From assembly GCA_965243835.1 (NCBI GenBank), contig OZ251578.1, positions 2,914,001 through 2,978,000 of the forward strand: a stretch of 64,000 nt of DNA, in the 5' to 3' direction. Made by a program: the position numbers and the translations under genes. Of this stretch, positions 34,358-43,456 are shown in pieces (position 1 is the first letter of the stretch; each line of letters begins with the position of its first letter). The stretch comes from G965202665 sp965243835. Lineage in GTDB: Bacteria; Actinomycetota; Acidimicrobiia; Spongiisociales; Spongiisociaceae. The notes under the pieces were generated by a model. The model worked only from the letters and a program-made list of their open reading frames with translations, was not told the origin of the DNA and did no database searches.

Positions 34358-34684
34358 ATGAATTCCTCACCGTTCGGAAGCCAAGGGGATACCACCGCCG
34401 GCTCGGGCTGTCCCAAGGATTTCGCCGACGCCCTCTCCAGATTCTCATATTCTTCTTCTTGGACAAGGCCTGTCCGGGAAGCCGAAGAGGTCATCAAGGT
34501 CAACTCCAAGTTCCCCATCACCCCCGGCGGGGAGCTGGAGGGCCATATGGCAATCGCGGCCGGAACGGCCATGCGGGCCATCCAGAAGGAACTGCGGAAA
34601 CTCCAAGAATCCGCCCGCCGCAACTTCTCCCCCGAAGCCATAGCCCACGCCGAACAATGGCTAACCGACCACCCCCTGCGCTAA
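34358..34684 (+). CDS. Unknown protein, single copy of the same domain
   Basis: A 108-residue protein with one copy of the domain found twice in the upstream gene: KDFADALSRF, KFPITPGGELEGHMAIAAGTAMRAIQKELRKLQESAR, and FSPEAIAHAEQWL. The ATG has a GGGAGGCGGGAAAGA ribosome site. The two genes lie 39 bases apart, so this is a local duplication of a domain-sized unit and they may be made together. No function is recognised. Confidence 0.65.
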   Translation: MNSSPFGSQGDTTAGSGCPKDFADALSRFSYSSSWTRPVREAEEVIKVNSKFPITPGGELEGHMAIAAGTAMRAIQKELRKLQESARRNFSPEAIAHAEQWLTDHPLR

Positions 34685-34725
34685 CTTCGTCCAAAAACCC
34701 CTTGCCAACAGAACAGGAGACTGTC

Positions 34726-35079
34726 ATGCCGGTCACGTTGGAGACCCTGAAACTGGAATTGGGCGCGGTGTTTGCCGACACCCCGGCCCAGGCGGCGTGG
34801 CTGTGGACGGACGAACCGCAGTTGTTCGACGACAACGGCCGCTTTACGCCGCGGCGCGGCGAGCTGGTCGGTTTGACCATCACCGCGCACGGGCTGGACT
34901 ACCGCGACCCTATGACAAGCTACGAGCCGTTCCGGGATGTTGACGACTGCGCCAATGATTTGGGGGTCTACCCGGAGTTGCGAGTGTTGCCGCCGGAGCG
35001 GGTAGCGGAACTGATGGACGAGGTAGGCGCCCCGTCCTACGACGCCTGCGACTGGCGGGCCGTTTACGTTCGTCGGTAA
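34726..35079 (+). CDS. Hypothetical protein
   Basis: A 117-residue acidic protein with LELGAVFADTPAQAAWLW at the start, an RRGELVGLTITAHGLDYRD strand region and an ending DACDWRAVYVRR. There are no membrane segments. The ATG at 34726 follows CAGGAGA. I do not recognise the family. It is close behind the repeated-domain genes on the same strand and convergent with the oxidoreductase. Confidence 0.6.
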   Translation: MPVTLETLKLELGAVFADTPAQAAWLWTDEPQLFDDNGRFTPRRGELVGLTITAHGLDYRDPMTSYEPFRDVDDCANDLGVYPELRVLPPERVAELMDEVGAPSYDACDWRAVYVRR

Positions 35080-35088
35080 CGACCGGCG

Positions 35089-36174
35089 TCAAAAGCGGGG
35101 GTCGGGCAGGATTTCGGTCATCGCCACCGGTCGGCCCTCGGCTATGGAAAGTTGGGCGGCAGCCCCTGTCGCCACCGCCCATAGGCCGTCCTCTATCGAC
35201 ACCTGCGATGTCCCGTTTCCCAGGATGGCGTCCCGGAAGTCCAAGTGCTCCAAGTAGGAGGCCCCGTAGTGGTGGCCCTGGTAGGCGATGCGGGGGTCGG
35301 TCACTTTCTCCACCCGGGGGCTGAACCAGGGCTCCCCCCTCCCTCCGACTGCGACCTCGTTGGAGGGGATGTGGGCCTCTATTTTTCCCCGGTCGCCGAC
35401 GGCGGTGACTTCCTCCTGGTTGCGTCCCCCTTCGGCGAACATGCACAACTCCAGCATGGCCCGCCGCCCGCCGGGGTAGTCCAGTATCACGTAGGCGTTG
35501 TCCAGTATGTCGGGGACGCGCCCCCCGTATCGTTCGTCCAAATGGTTCACGTCTTGGCCGCCGGAGGCGAACACCGCAACCGGCCGCTCCCCCAGGATGC
35601 GGTTCATCAAGTCGAAGTGATGACAGCATTTTTCCACCAGGGTGCCGCCGGTGTTAACGTTCCAGCGGTTCCAGTCCCCCACTTTGGGCAGGAACGGAAA
35701 CCGGTGCTCGCGGACGGTCAGCATTTTCAGGTCGCCCGCCGTCCCCCGGTCGGTTTCCCGGATGAGGCGGGCGATGGCGGGCATATAACGGTATTCCATC
35801 CCCACCCACACCAGGGCTTCCCTCCCCCGGGCCGCCTCCCGCACCCGCAGGCAGTCCTCCACCGTGGCGCACAAGGGTTTTTCCACCAGAATGTGCAAGC
35901 CGGTGGGAAGCAGTTCCATCAGCGCGGCGAAGTGGGCATGGTTGGGGGAGGCGACCACCACCGCATCGCACAGGCCGGAGTCGACCAGCCCGGTCAGGGA
36001 GTCGAACAACGCGGGCTTGGGTTCCGGCGCAACCGCCCGGGACTCCTCCAGCGAGGGGGGATGCGGGTCGGCCAAGGCGGTCAGAACCGCGCCGTCCAGC
36101 GCGGCCAGGTTGCCGATGTGCTCGCGGCCCATCATCCCGGCGCCGATGACGCCGTAGCGTATGGAAGTGGTCAT
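35089..36174 (-). CDS. Gfo/Idh/MocA-family oxidoreductase
   Basis: A 361-residue NAD(P)-dependent oxidoreductase of sugars or sugar alcohols (myo-inositol dehydrogenase-like). The Rossmann loop is YGVIGAGMMGREHIGN at the N-terminus; the conserved EKPLCATVED follows near 98; the catalytic His region is NTGGTLVEKCCHHFDLMNRILG near 175, with the family's Lys in EKP. Substrate is not predictable, but its place near a sugar importer and a GH13 enzyme suggests carbohydrate metabolism. The ATG at 36174 starts directly before the Rossmann fold. Confidence 0.9.
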   Translation of the reverse strand: MTTSIRYGVIGAGMMGREHIGNLAALDGAVLTALADPHPPSLEESRAVAPEPKPALFDSLTGLVDSGLCDAVVVASPNHAHFAALMELLPTGLHILVEKPLCATVEDCLRVREAARGREALVWVGMEYRYMPAIARLIRETDRGTAGDLKMLTVREHRFPFLPKVGDWNRWNVNTGGTLVEKCCHHFDLMNRILGERPVAVFASGGQDVNHLDERYGGRVPDILDNAYVILDYPGGRRAMLELCMFAEGGRNQEEVTAVGDRGKIEAHIPSNEVAVGGRGEPWFSPRVEKVTDPRIAYQGHHYGASYLEHLDFRDAILGNGTSQVSIEDGLWAVATGAAAQLSIAEGRPVAMTEILPDPRF

Positions 36175-36343
36175 CCGCTCCGCATAATAGGGAGGAAACC
36201 GGGAAAAACCCGGTTAGCCGAATCCCGCGCACCCCTGACTTGCCACCGGTTTGTCCCACCGAATGTCTAATGTGGGCGTAGCAAGCAACACCGGTAACAG
36301 CCCGCCCCAGCCGCTACCGACGATAGCCGAAGGAGCAAGGCAA

Positions 36344-37054
36344 ATGGCCAGCAGGAACGCTACCGCCGCTAAACGCGTCGTCCGCAACGGCGCGCCGACC
36401 AATGATCTGGCGCTAAGCGCCTACGTCGCCGGCAACGACATTGTTTTTCCAAAAATAATGGACCTGTATGTAAAGCCGGGCAACGTAGTGGCTGATGTGA
36501 CCTTCGGCAAGGGCGTGTTCTGGCAAAACATTCCCTCGGACAAGTATCAGTTGTTGGCCAGTGACATCACCGATGGCGTCGACTGCCGGGACCTGCCCTA
36601 TCAGGACGAAACTATCGACTGCGTTGTGCTGGACCCGCCCTACATGCATTCCCCGGGAGGGACCGCCCATTCCGGTCATTCGCCTTACGAGGATTACTAC
36701 CGGAACAACGGAACCGGCAACCGAACAGGGAGCAAATATCACGAGGCGGTCCTGGAACTGTACGCGGAGGCGGGAGCAGAGGCTTATCGGGTGCTAAAAG
36801 AGCGGGGGGTGCTTATCGTGAAATGCCAAGACGAAGTATGCGCCAACCGGCAACGCCTCACCCACGTTGAGATTATCAAAGAATACGAGCGGTTAGGATT
36901 CGTCACCGAAGACCTATTCGTGGTGATGCGAACCAACCGTCCGGGGGTCAGCCGGGCGGTACGCCAAGTACACGCCCGCAAAAACCATTCCTATTTCCTA
37001 GTATTTTGGAAGCGCGGCACCTCCAACTCACCCTGGCTCGGTGCTGACATCTAA
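36344..37054 (+). CDS. DPPY-type DNA methyltransferase, solitary
   Basis: A 236-residue methyltransferase. Motif I is VADVTFGKGVFW near 49 and motif IV is VVLDPPYMHS near 90. The order and short length fit a small N6-adenine or N4-cytosine DNA methyltransferase without a separate large recognition domain; the C-terminus HSYFLVFWKR is the usual last strand. AGGAG lies ten bases before the ATG. No nuclease gene is next to it, so it looks solitary: an orphan regulator, a phage-derived enzyme or the remnant of a restriction system. The AT content is slightly higher than in the genes upstream. Confidence 0.85.
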   Translation: MASRNATAAKRVVRNGAPTNDLALSAYVAGNDIVFPKIMDLYVKPGNVVADVTFGKGVFWQNIPSDKYQLLASDITDGVDCRDLPYQDETIDCVVLDPPYMHSPGGTAHSGHSPYEDYYRNNGTGNRTGSKYHEAVLELYAEAGAEAYRVLKERGVLIVKCQDEVCANRQRLTHVEIIKEYERLGFVTEDLFVVMRTNRPGVSRAVRQVHARKNHSYFLVFWKRGTSNSPWLGADI

Positions 37055-37139
37055 TCTGATATCGCCCTCCGCTGTCCGACTCTAGCTACGAGGCTGGCTG
37101 TGACCCTGCCCCTGTCCACCTCGGGCTTCCCAAACCGAA

Positions 37140-37262
37140 GATGGCAATCGCCGAATGGCGGTAAACGAAACCGTCGGCTACCAAGAATTCCGGCTCTGGC
37201 AAACCCAGCGTCCGCGCACCGGGCGATCATATCCAAGGTGCCCATCCCCATCCGCTCGGTGC
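37140..37262 (-). pseudogene. Fragment of a DUF4062-HATPase-type regulator
   Basis: These 120 bases repeat the region around 37600-37720 of the neighbouring regulator gene (ERMGTGTLDMITRCADAGLPEPEFSVADGF part) with several point differences and single-base indels, so it does not stay in frame. It lies just downstream of the intact gene's stop and is the leftover of a tandem duplication. Confidence 0.75.
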
Positions 37263-37263
37263 T

Positions 37264-38802
37264 TCACGGTCGGGTCGCCGCCAACGCTAGCTTGGCCTTG
37301 TCCGTCAGTTGGTATTTCTGATTAGGGCTGGTCGGCTTTCCCGGAATGGTCCTCTCTAAAAATCCTTCGTCAACAAGTCGCTCTATTCGCCGTCGCAAAT
37401 ACCCGGTTCTCCGAGAGCGGCCTACGGATTTCAGCAATTCAGCACTTGAAACGGCCTCATGCTCGCAGGCTCGCAACATAGCCAAATCTTCATCGGACAA
37501 AGAGCTTGGCCCCAGCTTGGCCCCAGCTTGGCCCCAGCTTGGCCCCAGCTTGGCCCCAGCTTGACCCGTCTGTCGGGCTGCCCACATTTCTTGCGGCATC
37601 CTGCGAATGGTGGTAACGAAACCGTCGGCTACCGAGAATTCCGGCTCCGGCAACCCGGCATCCGCGCACCGGGTGATCATATCCAAAGTGCCCGTACCCA
37701 TCCGCTCAATGTATTCGGTAAGGTACAGGGACTCCGCCAACAGAGGGTTTCTGGGTACCGAATTATGAGGCACGCGCAGTTGCTCGAGGGTTAGGGAGGG
37801 CATTAGACGACCAGGGTTCCTCACTTCCACCCGATCGGAAAACAACATCACTTGGACGCTACCGTTGCTCGTGTAGTCACGGTGCGCCACCGCGTTAACC
37901 ACCGCTTCGGTTATGACTTCTTTGGGGATCTCATAGGCCACGGGAGCCTGTACGCTCTCCGCCCTCGTACCCACCGACAAGGAGATTTTGCTTAGCACGA
38001 AGTCAACTGCCTGATCCACCAGTTGGAACACCGTGCCCTTGTATACCTGATAAGACGGAATCGGTTTAGCCACCTGCGTGCCATGAAAATGGGCGCACTT
38101 GATCTCAGACGAAATCAGGAAGCGTTGCGGAGCCTTGCCGAACAACAGAACCGCCGCGTTGGTAGGTCTCCCCTTGTTCAGCAAATTCAAATGCGTAAGC
38201 ACCGCCTCCGGCGAAGCGTCCTCCTGCAGTGGAAATTGCCGGGCGCGCCGGGCCGTGCGAATGAACTGCGGCATTAGTTCAAAGGCAAGGTCGTCCAATT
38301 CGGCATCCCGGCAGGCGGTTGCATCAAAAGGCCCGAATCGTATCAACTCTTTTGCTTCCAAATATTCCACCAACGCCGCGTAGATACCGGTTATCAGCTC
38401 CCCCGGATGATTGAACCGTTTCCGTATCAGGCCTGTCTGAGCCTTGCCGATCAAAGACCGCATTTTGGGATGCCGCGCCTCGTCGTCCGCGCCTTTCACA
38501 AAAATAAGGCGATGCGCCCCCGAATCCGTAGCGCGGTCGAATTCCCGCTCAGTCGGGGAAATGCCCTCTTCGTCCTCCGAGCCATACTCATAACCAAACA
38601 ATCCCAGATAGATGTCGCACCGCTCAACTTCATCCAGATACAGTTCATCAGGCCGCACATCCGAGGCGGGCGCCTCTTCAAACAGGGACACCTCAAAGAA
38701 CCGGCGCATCAAGGGATCCGCCCGCAGATATTCACCAACCCGCACGCGCTCCTCGGCCAGTTCCTTCTGAACTCCGCTAATAAAGATACGCGCCGGAATC
38801 AT
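37264..38802 (-). CDS. DUF4062-HATPase-winged-helix regulator
   Basis: A 512-residue protein of three parts: N-terminal DUF4062 (RIFISGVQKELAEERVRVGEYL, CDIYLGLFGYEYGSEDEEGIS, residues 1-150), an HATPase_c_4-like ATPase (EVITEAVVNAVAHRDYTSNGSV, ERMGTGTLDMITRCADAG, to about 395), and a C-terminal winged helix (GYLRRRIERLVDEGFLERT). DUF4062 is a TIR/STIR-like domain seen in defence and signalling proteins. Between ATPase and winged helix is a GAKLGPS-type repeat encoded by an 11-bp tandem repeat. It is a paralogue of the regulator at 5633 in ATPase and C-terminal parts. It follows the GH13 gene closely on the same strand. Confidence 0.85.
   Translation of the reverse strand: MIPARIFISGVQKELAEERVRVGEYLRADPLMRRFFEVSLFEEAPASDVRPDELYLDEVERCDIYLGLFGYEYGSEDEEGISPTEREFDRATDSGAHRLIFVKGADDEARHPKMRSLIGKAQTGLIRKRFNHPGELITGIYAALVEYLEAKELIRFGPFDATACRDAELDDLAFELMPQFIRTARRARQFPLQEDASPEAVLTHLNLLNKGRPTNAAVLLFGKAPQRFLISSEIKCAHFHGTQVAKPIPSYQVYKGTVFQLVDQAVDFVLSKISLSVGTRAESVQAPVAYEIPKEVITEAVVNAVAHRDYTSNGSVQVMLFSDRVEVRNPGRLMPSLTLEQLRVPHNSVPRNPLLAESLYLTEYIERMGTGTLDMITRCADAGLPEPEFSVADGFVTTIRRMPQEMWAARQTGQAGAKLGPSWGQAGAKLGPSSLSDEDLAMLRACEHEAVSSAELLKSVGRSRRTGYLRRRIERLVDEGFLERTIPGKPTSPNQKYQLTDKAKLALAATRP
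37503..37567 (-). repeat. 11-bp tandem repeat inside the DUF4062 regulator
   Basis: Five perfect copies of AGCTTGGCCCC (plus strand) and a sixth imperfect one. Because 11 is not a multiple of three, any gain or loss other than three units shifts the frame before the winged-helix domain. Confidence 0.9.
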
Positions 38803-38821
38803 GTTATGCCGCCCAACCTGG

Positions 38822-40408
38822 TCAGAAGGGTTGGATTACCACGCCGTCCAGAGGGGGGAGGTCGATGGCGCCGTCGACATCGGCGGGGGCGGCCGGGGAG
38901 GTGGCGGCCAGCACTTGGCCCCGGGCGGCGACGGAGGCCGGTTGGTCGCCCAGGTTTAGGTAAACCTCCACCGTCTCCGAATCGTGCGTTCGGCGGTAGG
39001 CGAACACCCCCTCGCCTTGACCCTCCAAAGTTTGGTGTGAGCCGCGGCGCAGGGCGGCTGACTTTTTGCGGAGGGCCAGCAACCGCCGGGTGAAGTTGAG
39101 GTCGGAGTCCGGGTCGTCCAACTGGGCCTGCACATTGCGGTCTCCATCCGGGTCCAGGGAATCCAACCAGGGATGGCCGGTGGTGAAGCCCGCCCCCGGG
39201 CCGGGTTCCCATTGCATGGGGGTGCGGCATCCGTCCCGTCCCAGGCCGGGCATGCGCCTCCCCCACGGGTCCTGTTGCTCTTCGGGCGGGATGTCGGCCT
39301 GCAACATCCCCAACTCGTCCCCGTAGTACAAGGTGGGGGTGCCGCGCAGGGTGAGCAACATCATCGTTCCCAACCGGGCCCGGCGGGGGCCGAGGCGGCT
39401 GGCTATGCGGGGTTCATCGTGATTGCCCAGCACGTAGTTGGGCCAAGCCCCGGGCGGAATGATCCGCTCCAGGGTTTCCACCACCTCCCGGGCGCGGGCG
39501 GCGGTCAAATCCTGGCCGACCAAGGCGAAGTTGAAGGGCATATGCAACTCGTCGTTGTCCCCGTAGTAGACCACCCATTCGTCCCAGTCCAAGTGAATTT
39601 CCCCGATGGAGAACCTGGGCCGCTCCGCCGAGTATTCGTCCAGCAGGGCCCGTATCTCCCGGAACAGGGGGTGAATGTCGGGGTGGTTGCGGTCGTAGAT
39701 ATGCTCCAGGCGGTCGTAGTCCCCCAGCTCCTTGTAGCCGTGCCGGGCGGCGGGCAACACCGGGTTGTCCCGGAACTGGGGGTCTTTCATGGAGTAGTGG
39801 CAGGCGTCCAGCCGGAAACCGTCCACCCCCCGCTCCAGCCAAAACCGCAACGTTTCCAGCATGGCCGCCTTGGTTTCGGGGTTGCGCCAGTTGATGTCGG
39901 GCTGCTCGGCCAGAAACGTGTGCATGTAGTACTGCCCGGTGCGCTCGTCGAACTCCCAGGCCGGCCCCCCGAAAATGGAGGCCCAGTTGTTGGGCTCCGA
40001 CCCGTCCGGGGCCGGGTCCCGCCAGATGTACCAGTCCCGCTTGGGGTTGTCGCGGGAAGAACGGGATTCCACGAACCAGGGGTGTTGCTCCGAGGAATGG
40101 TTGGGAACCCAGTCCACCACCACCCGCAGGCCCCGCCCGTGAGCGGCCTCCACCAAGGCGTCGAAGTCGGCCAGCGTGCCGAACGTCGGGTCCACATCCA
40201 CGTAGTCGGACACGTCGTACCCGAAGTCGGCCATCGGCGACGGGTAGAAGGGCGAAATCCAGACGGCGTCCACCCCCAACGTCCCGGCCAGGTAATCCAG
40301 CCGGGCGGTGATGCCCGCCAAGTCGCCGATCCCGTCCCCGTCCGAGTCCATGAAACTCCGAGGATAGATCTGGTAGAAGACAGCCTCCTGCCACCATTCG
40401 TATCGCAT
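38822..40408 (-). CDS. GH13 alpha-glucosidase (oligo-1,6-glucosidase-like)
   Basis: A 528-residue glycoside hydrolase family 13 enzyme. It has WWQEAVFYQIYPRSFMDSDGDG at the start, DVAWISPFYPSP-like region I, VVVDWVPNHSS (region I His), nucleophile Asp in DGFRLDACHY, acid/base Glu in FSIGEIHLDW, and the transition-state Asp in VLGNHDEPR. These place it with alpha-glucosidase/oligo-1,6-glucosidase or trehalose-type enzymes acting on short alpha-glucosides inside the cell. The ATG at 40408 begins at MRYEWWQE; two earlier ATGs exist. It pairs functionally with the importer at 29044-33645. Confidence 0.95.
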   Translation of the reverse strand: MRYEWWQEAVFYQIYPRSFMDSDGDGIGDLAGITARLDYLAGTLGVDAVWISPFYPSPMADFGYDVSDYVDVDPTFGTLADFDALVEAAHGRGLRVVVDWVPNHSSEQHPWFVESRSSRDNPKRDWYIWRDPAPDGSEPNNWASIFGGPAWEFDERTGQYYMHTFLAEQPDINWRNPETKAAMLETLRFWLERGVDGFRLDACHYSMKDPQFRDNPVLPAARHGYKELGDYDRLEHIYDRNHPDIHPLFREIRALLDEYSAERPRFSIGEIHLDWDEWVVYYGDNDELHMPFNFALVGQDLTAARAREVVETLERIIPPGAWPNYVLGNHDEPRIASRLGPRRARLGTMMLLTLRGTPTLYYGDELGMLQADIPPEEQQDPWGRRMPGLGRDGCRTPMQWEPGPGAGFTTGHPWLDSLDPDGDRNVQAQLDDPDSDLNFTRRLLALRKKSAALRRGSHQTLEGQGEGVFAYRRTHDSETVEVYLNLGDQPASVAARGQVLAATSPAAPADVDGAIDLPPLDGVVIQPF

Positions 40409-40499
40409 CCCCCGCATCCTACTACCAAACCAAAAAAGGGCAAGCACCGAATTCTGTGAGTAGCAGAAACAAACCTGACCAAGTGTTTGATAATCTCTC

Positions 40500-40985
40500 T
40501 TATATACTTTGAGACACTTCCAACCTCAGAGAATTTGCGAAGTCCAAGATTTTGTCAAGTGCGGTAGTACGCAGGTCGGGGTTACTTAGAACTTTGATTA
40601 CCGCTGGACAACCAGCACCTGCCAATCGATTGCCAATATCAATAATACAGGAGGGATCATCTAATCCCTCATGGTCTGCTCCCAGCGTTCGAAAAGCAAT
40701 AACGGCAAGCACATCGCATAAGCCATCAGGCATTTCGACAGCTCTCGTATCTGCAAACTTAGCACCCCATTCTGTAGCGGGACCATCCAAAGGTGGAAGG
40801 GCACATGCTGTTGCCGTCACCATAGAAAACGCCCAAAAGTCTAACTGACGGCGAAATGGAGCCCTCTCGGGTGACGGGCCACCCTTCTTATGCATCCCGA
40901 CAAACCGGTGGACATCGGCCCGGCAATCCTTCGGGAAAACGAGCTGATGCGCTTGAGATGACAATAAGTTATTGAAATAGTTCAT
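40500..40985 (-). CDS. Unknown protein, last gene of the phosphorothioation-linked cluster
   Basis: A 161-residue protein with no recognised domain. It has the start FNNLLSSQAHQLVFPKDC and a central RQLDFWAFSMVTATACALPPL segment; it ends in a helix. It lies seven bases after the SMC-like ATPase gene on the same strand, so it is probably part of that operon. Six cysteine residues are spread along the chain but form no clear zinc motif. It may be a specificity or inhibitor subunit; that is a guess from position only. Confidence 0.6.
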   Translation of the reverse strand: MNYFNNLLSSQAHQLVFPKDCRADVHRFVGMHKKGGPSPERAPFRRQLDFWAFSMVTATACALPPLDGPATEWGAKFADTRAVEMPDGLCDVLAVIAFRTLGADHEGLDDPSCIIDIGNRLAGAGCPAVIKVLSNPDLRTTALDKILDFANSLRLEVSQSI

Positions 40986-40991
40986 GATAAA

Positions 40992-43235
40992 CTACCTTTC
41001 GTTTTCTCGTCTATTCCAGTCTGGCAATTCAGCCCATCCTTCTCTCTCGCAAATATCACAATAATTACGCGGGCCGCAAAGACAAATTAGAGAAACCAAA
41101 CGCTGATCCTTCCAATTTATTACGTCCCCACCAGAACCAGCATCTATAGCATCCCATTGCGCAGTTATAGTATAGGTAGCACCGGCATATTTGTCGATTA
41201 TGTCAATCTCTGATTGCAGTGCTAAGTCCGAGCCCGTCAACAACAAAATAGGTTGACTCGAAGTCTGAGATGTAATATCCAAAGTATTACGACGAACAGC
41301 GCCTGTCGTAAAATTCAATAGAGAATCCGCTATTAAGGGGGCAAAGGTTCGTGATTCGACACATAAGGCTAAGACAAATGATAATGCTAAAATACGCCGA
41401 GAAGCACCATTAATTGTAATAGCTGGCATATTAAACCCAAGATGATTATGCGCAAAAATTTCATAATCATTTGGCCTACCCTCAACAGGTTTAATTCCAA
41501 CTCTAGCAATCATCCTTATATCTGCTTTATCAGGTTTATATTCTAGATCTTCACCTGTAACATTATACACCATTTGAGAAAATAATTCGTCCATTTTCTC
41601 TGACAACTGGGTAACTTGTTCGACTTGAATTGTGTCATATCCTTTATCCAATACTTCTGCAATAACCTTTGCCAATCCCTCGGCTTCCTGTTTATCTCTA
41701 GCATCTATTTCCTTCCGTTGCCTTTGCCCAACCTGCTTTGCTAATGATTCAATATTTTTTATAAGACTTGGAAGACGAGCTTCGTTTCCTGCCAACGTAA
41801 GCTTAACGTTGTCCATTTGAGATTTCAATGAATCTATTTCACTACGAAGTAGCTGAATTTTATCCTCATCAATAATATCTAACTTCATTTGAATATCTTT
41901 ATCATCACTCTGTAAATCAGATATTTGATTATCATAATCCGCTAAATCTCTTGCTAGTATTTCGCGTTGTTCGCTCCAAACAACAGCGGGGCTATAGCCT
42001 ATTAACGATCGCGTTGCGTCAAAGACATAACTTAAATAGTTAGCCCTTTTTTCACTCTCGGATGATTTTGAAATTTGCTCCAACACTTTAGTACGATATT
42101 TATTGTCCTCAGAAATATCTTGACCACATACGCAAGTACCCGACTCTAGTAGGGATCGAACATAATGAAGATGCTTAACCGGAATATAGCCACTGTCATA
42201 AAGAGGTTTTAAAATATTATAAGTCTCGGAAATATATGTATGACTTAGAGTTGCTAGCAACTCTGTTGACTCAACTTGCGTCGCCAACTGCCGCACGACT
42301 ACTTTGCGCTTTTCTAATAATTTTTTGTATAATTCACGATTGCTGGCCAAACGAGTGGACAATTCTTCCGCGGCACCAATCCCTTTTAACTCTCTTTCGA
42401 GTTCAATGCTACGCTCTTGAAGATCGTCTTCTAAATCACCGAGCTTAATTGATTGGTTAATAATTTTTCTCTCCAGTTCCTCTCTTTCGAACCGAAGAGC
42501 TTCTAACTCGGATTGTAAATCATCAAGAGTCGAATCTCCAACAGCGGCCGTTGCTTCCTTACCAAAATCTCTACCAATTCTAACCACTCTATTCTGTGCC
42601 ATTTTGAATACATCAAGACCTAAAAGTCCCTTTACAGCAGCTGTTGTTTTGGCGATAACCTGATTGCTATGCAAAATCTTGTTATCGTTACCTCCCCCTA
42701 CAAAATCGACAACTTCATCAGCATCCATTACAAAAAAGTCGCGAAGGTCCCAAGGTAATAGTTGATCTACGACCGACCCAACACCCATAGTATGTGGTGT
42801 CCATAAGCCATCACCCTCCTGTACCATTAGTTGCGTGTGCTCGTTAATTCGGCGAAAGTTTGGTTCATTCTTATCAGCTGGTAATCTTCCGATTGTAGTA
42901 ATTGATCGTTTTAGCTGATATACCATATTTCTATTACTATTAGCCTTATTAAAACGATCAGAACCATCTGTTTCGAACTCCAGAGATACGGCCGTGCTAA
43001 TACCGTTATCATCTGGAGTCCACCAAGCAGGGTGCAAAGAAAATTTGACTGCAGGAGTAGGTAAACCCTTCTCACCATACATACCCCATCGAATAGCACG
43101 AAGAAGGGTAGTCTTACCCGACCCATTTTCGGCACGTACCACTGTTAACGGCTTGTTCGGATCAGTGGAGGGCTCAATAACAATTTTGTCAAAGCAGACA
43201 AAATTGCTTATCTCTATCCTTCTAAACTTTATCAT
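40992..43235 (-). CDS. SMC/DndD-like ATPase with Cys hook
   Basis: A 747-residue SMC-like ATPase. Walker A is VRAENGSGKTTLLRAIRWGMYGE near 34; the ABC-like C-terminal half is present, with RRILALSFVLALCVES (signature helix) and LIADSLLNF near the Walker B site. The middle is coiled coil with a CVCGQ turn near 365 resembling a Rad50-like zinc hook. The C-terminus has a Cys-rich end (CLCGPRNYCDICERE). The ATPase is like DndD, which serves phosphorothioate systems. AT-rich. The start ATG overlaps the preceding small gene. I propose it as the SspH/DndD-like component of the effector set. Confidence 0.8.
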   Translation of the reverse strand: MIKFRRIEISNFVCFDKIVIEPSTDPNKPLTVVRAENGSGKTTLLRAIRWGMYGEKGLPTPAVKFSLHPAWWTPDDNGISTAVSLEFETDGSDRFNKANSNRNMVYQLKRSITTIGRLPADKNEPNFRRINEHTQLMVQEGDGLWTPHTMGVGSVVDQLLPWDLRDFFVMDADEVVDFVGGGNDNKILHSNQVIAKTTAAVKGLLGLDVFKMAQNRVVRIGRDFGKEATAAVGDSTLDDLQSELEALRFEREELERKIINQSIKLGDLEDDLQERSIELERELKGIGAAEELSTRLASNRELYKKLLEKRKVVVRQLATQVESTELLATLSHTYISETYNILKPLYDSGYIPVKHLHYVRSLLESGTCVCGQDISEDNKYRTKVLEQISKSSESEKRANYLSYVFDATRSLIGYSPAVVWSEQREILARDLADYDNQISDLQSDDKDIQMKLDIIDEDKIQLLRSEIDSLKSQMDNVKLTLAGNEARLPSLIKNIESLAKQVGQRQRKEIDARDKQEAEGLAKVIAEVLDKGYDTIQVEQVTQLSEKMDELFSQMVYNVTGEDLEYKPDKADIRMIARVGIKPVEGRPNDYEIFAHNHLGFNMPAITINGASRRILALSFVLALCVESRTFAPLIADSLLNFTTGAVRRNTLDITSQTSSQPILLLTGSDLALQSEIDIIDKYAGATYTITAQWDAIDAGSGGDVINWKDQRLVSLICLCGPRNYCDICEREGWAELPDWNRRENER

Positions 43236-43456
43236 TGCCCCTCCTCGTTGCGAATTTTGTCTTGAGCTACTAGGAGAATTTTCTCCCGAATTAGCTGATT
43301 AATGTTATGAACCTTCTTGGTTTGGTTCCGATGCTCGATCTCTACGATCGCCATGACCAAATCAAGTAGCAAATCCGAATCCAAGCCGCTATCTGGACCA
43401 AGTGCTTCAGATTCCTTGGAAATCTCTGCATAGATGCGATCGTAGTTATTCACCAT
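43232..43456 (-). CDS. Small DNA-modification-system-associated protein
   Basis: A 74-residue helical protein (DSDLLLDLVMAIVEIEHRNQTKKVHNINQLI). Its ends overlap both neighbours: seven bases with the helicase gene and four with the SMC-like gene, so all three are coupled. Small helical proteins in this position occur in modification-dependent defence clusters; I cannot assign a role. It probably bridges the helicase and ATPase. Confidence 0.7.
   Translation of the reverse strand: MVNNYDRIYAEISKESEALGPDSGLDSDLLLDLVMAIVEIEHRNQTKKVHNINQLIREKILLVAQDKIRNEEGQ

Noticed and set aside
40500..40985. DndE homologue
   Set aside because: The length and helical pattern do not fit the small DndE family, and no shared motif could be seen.
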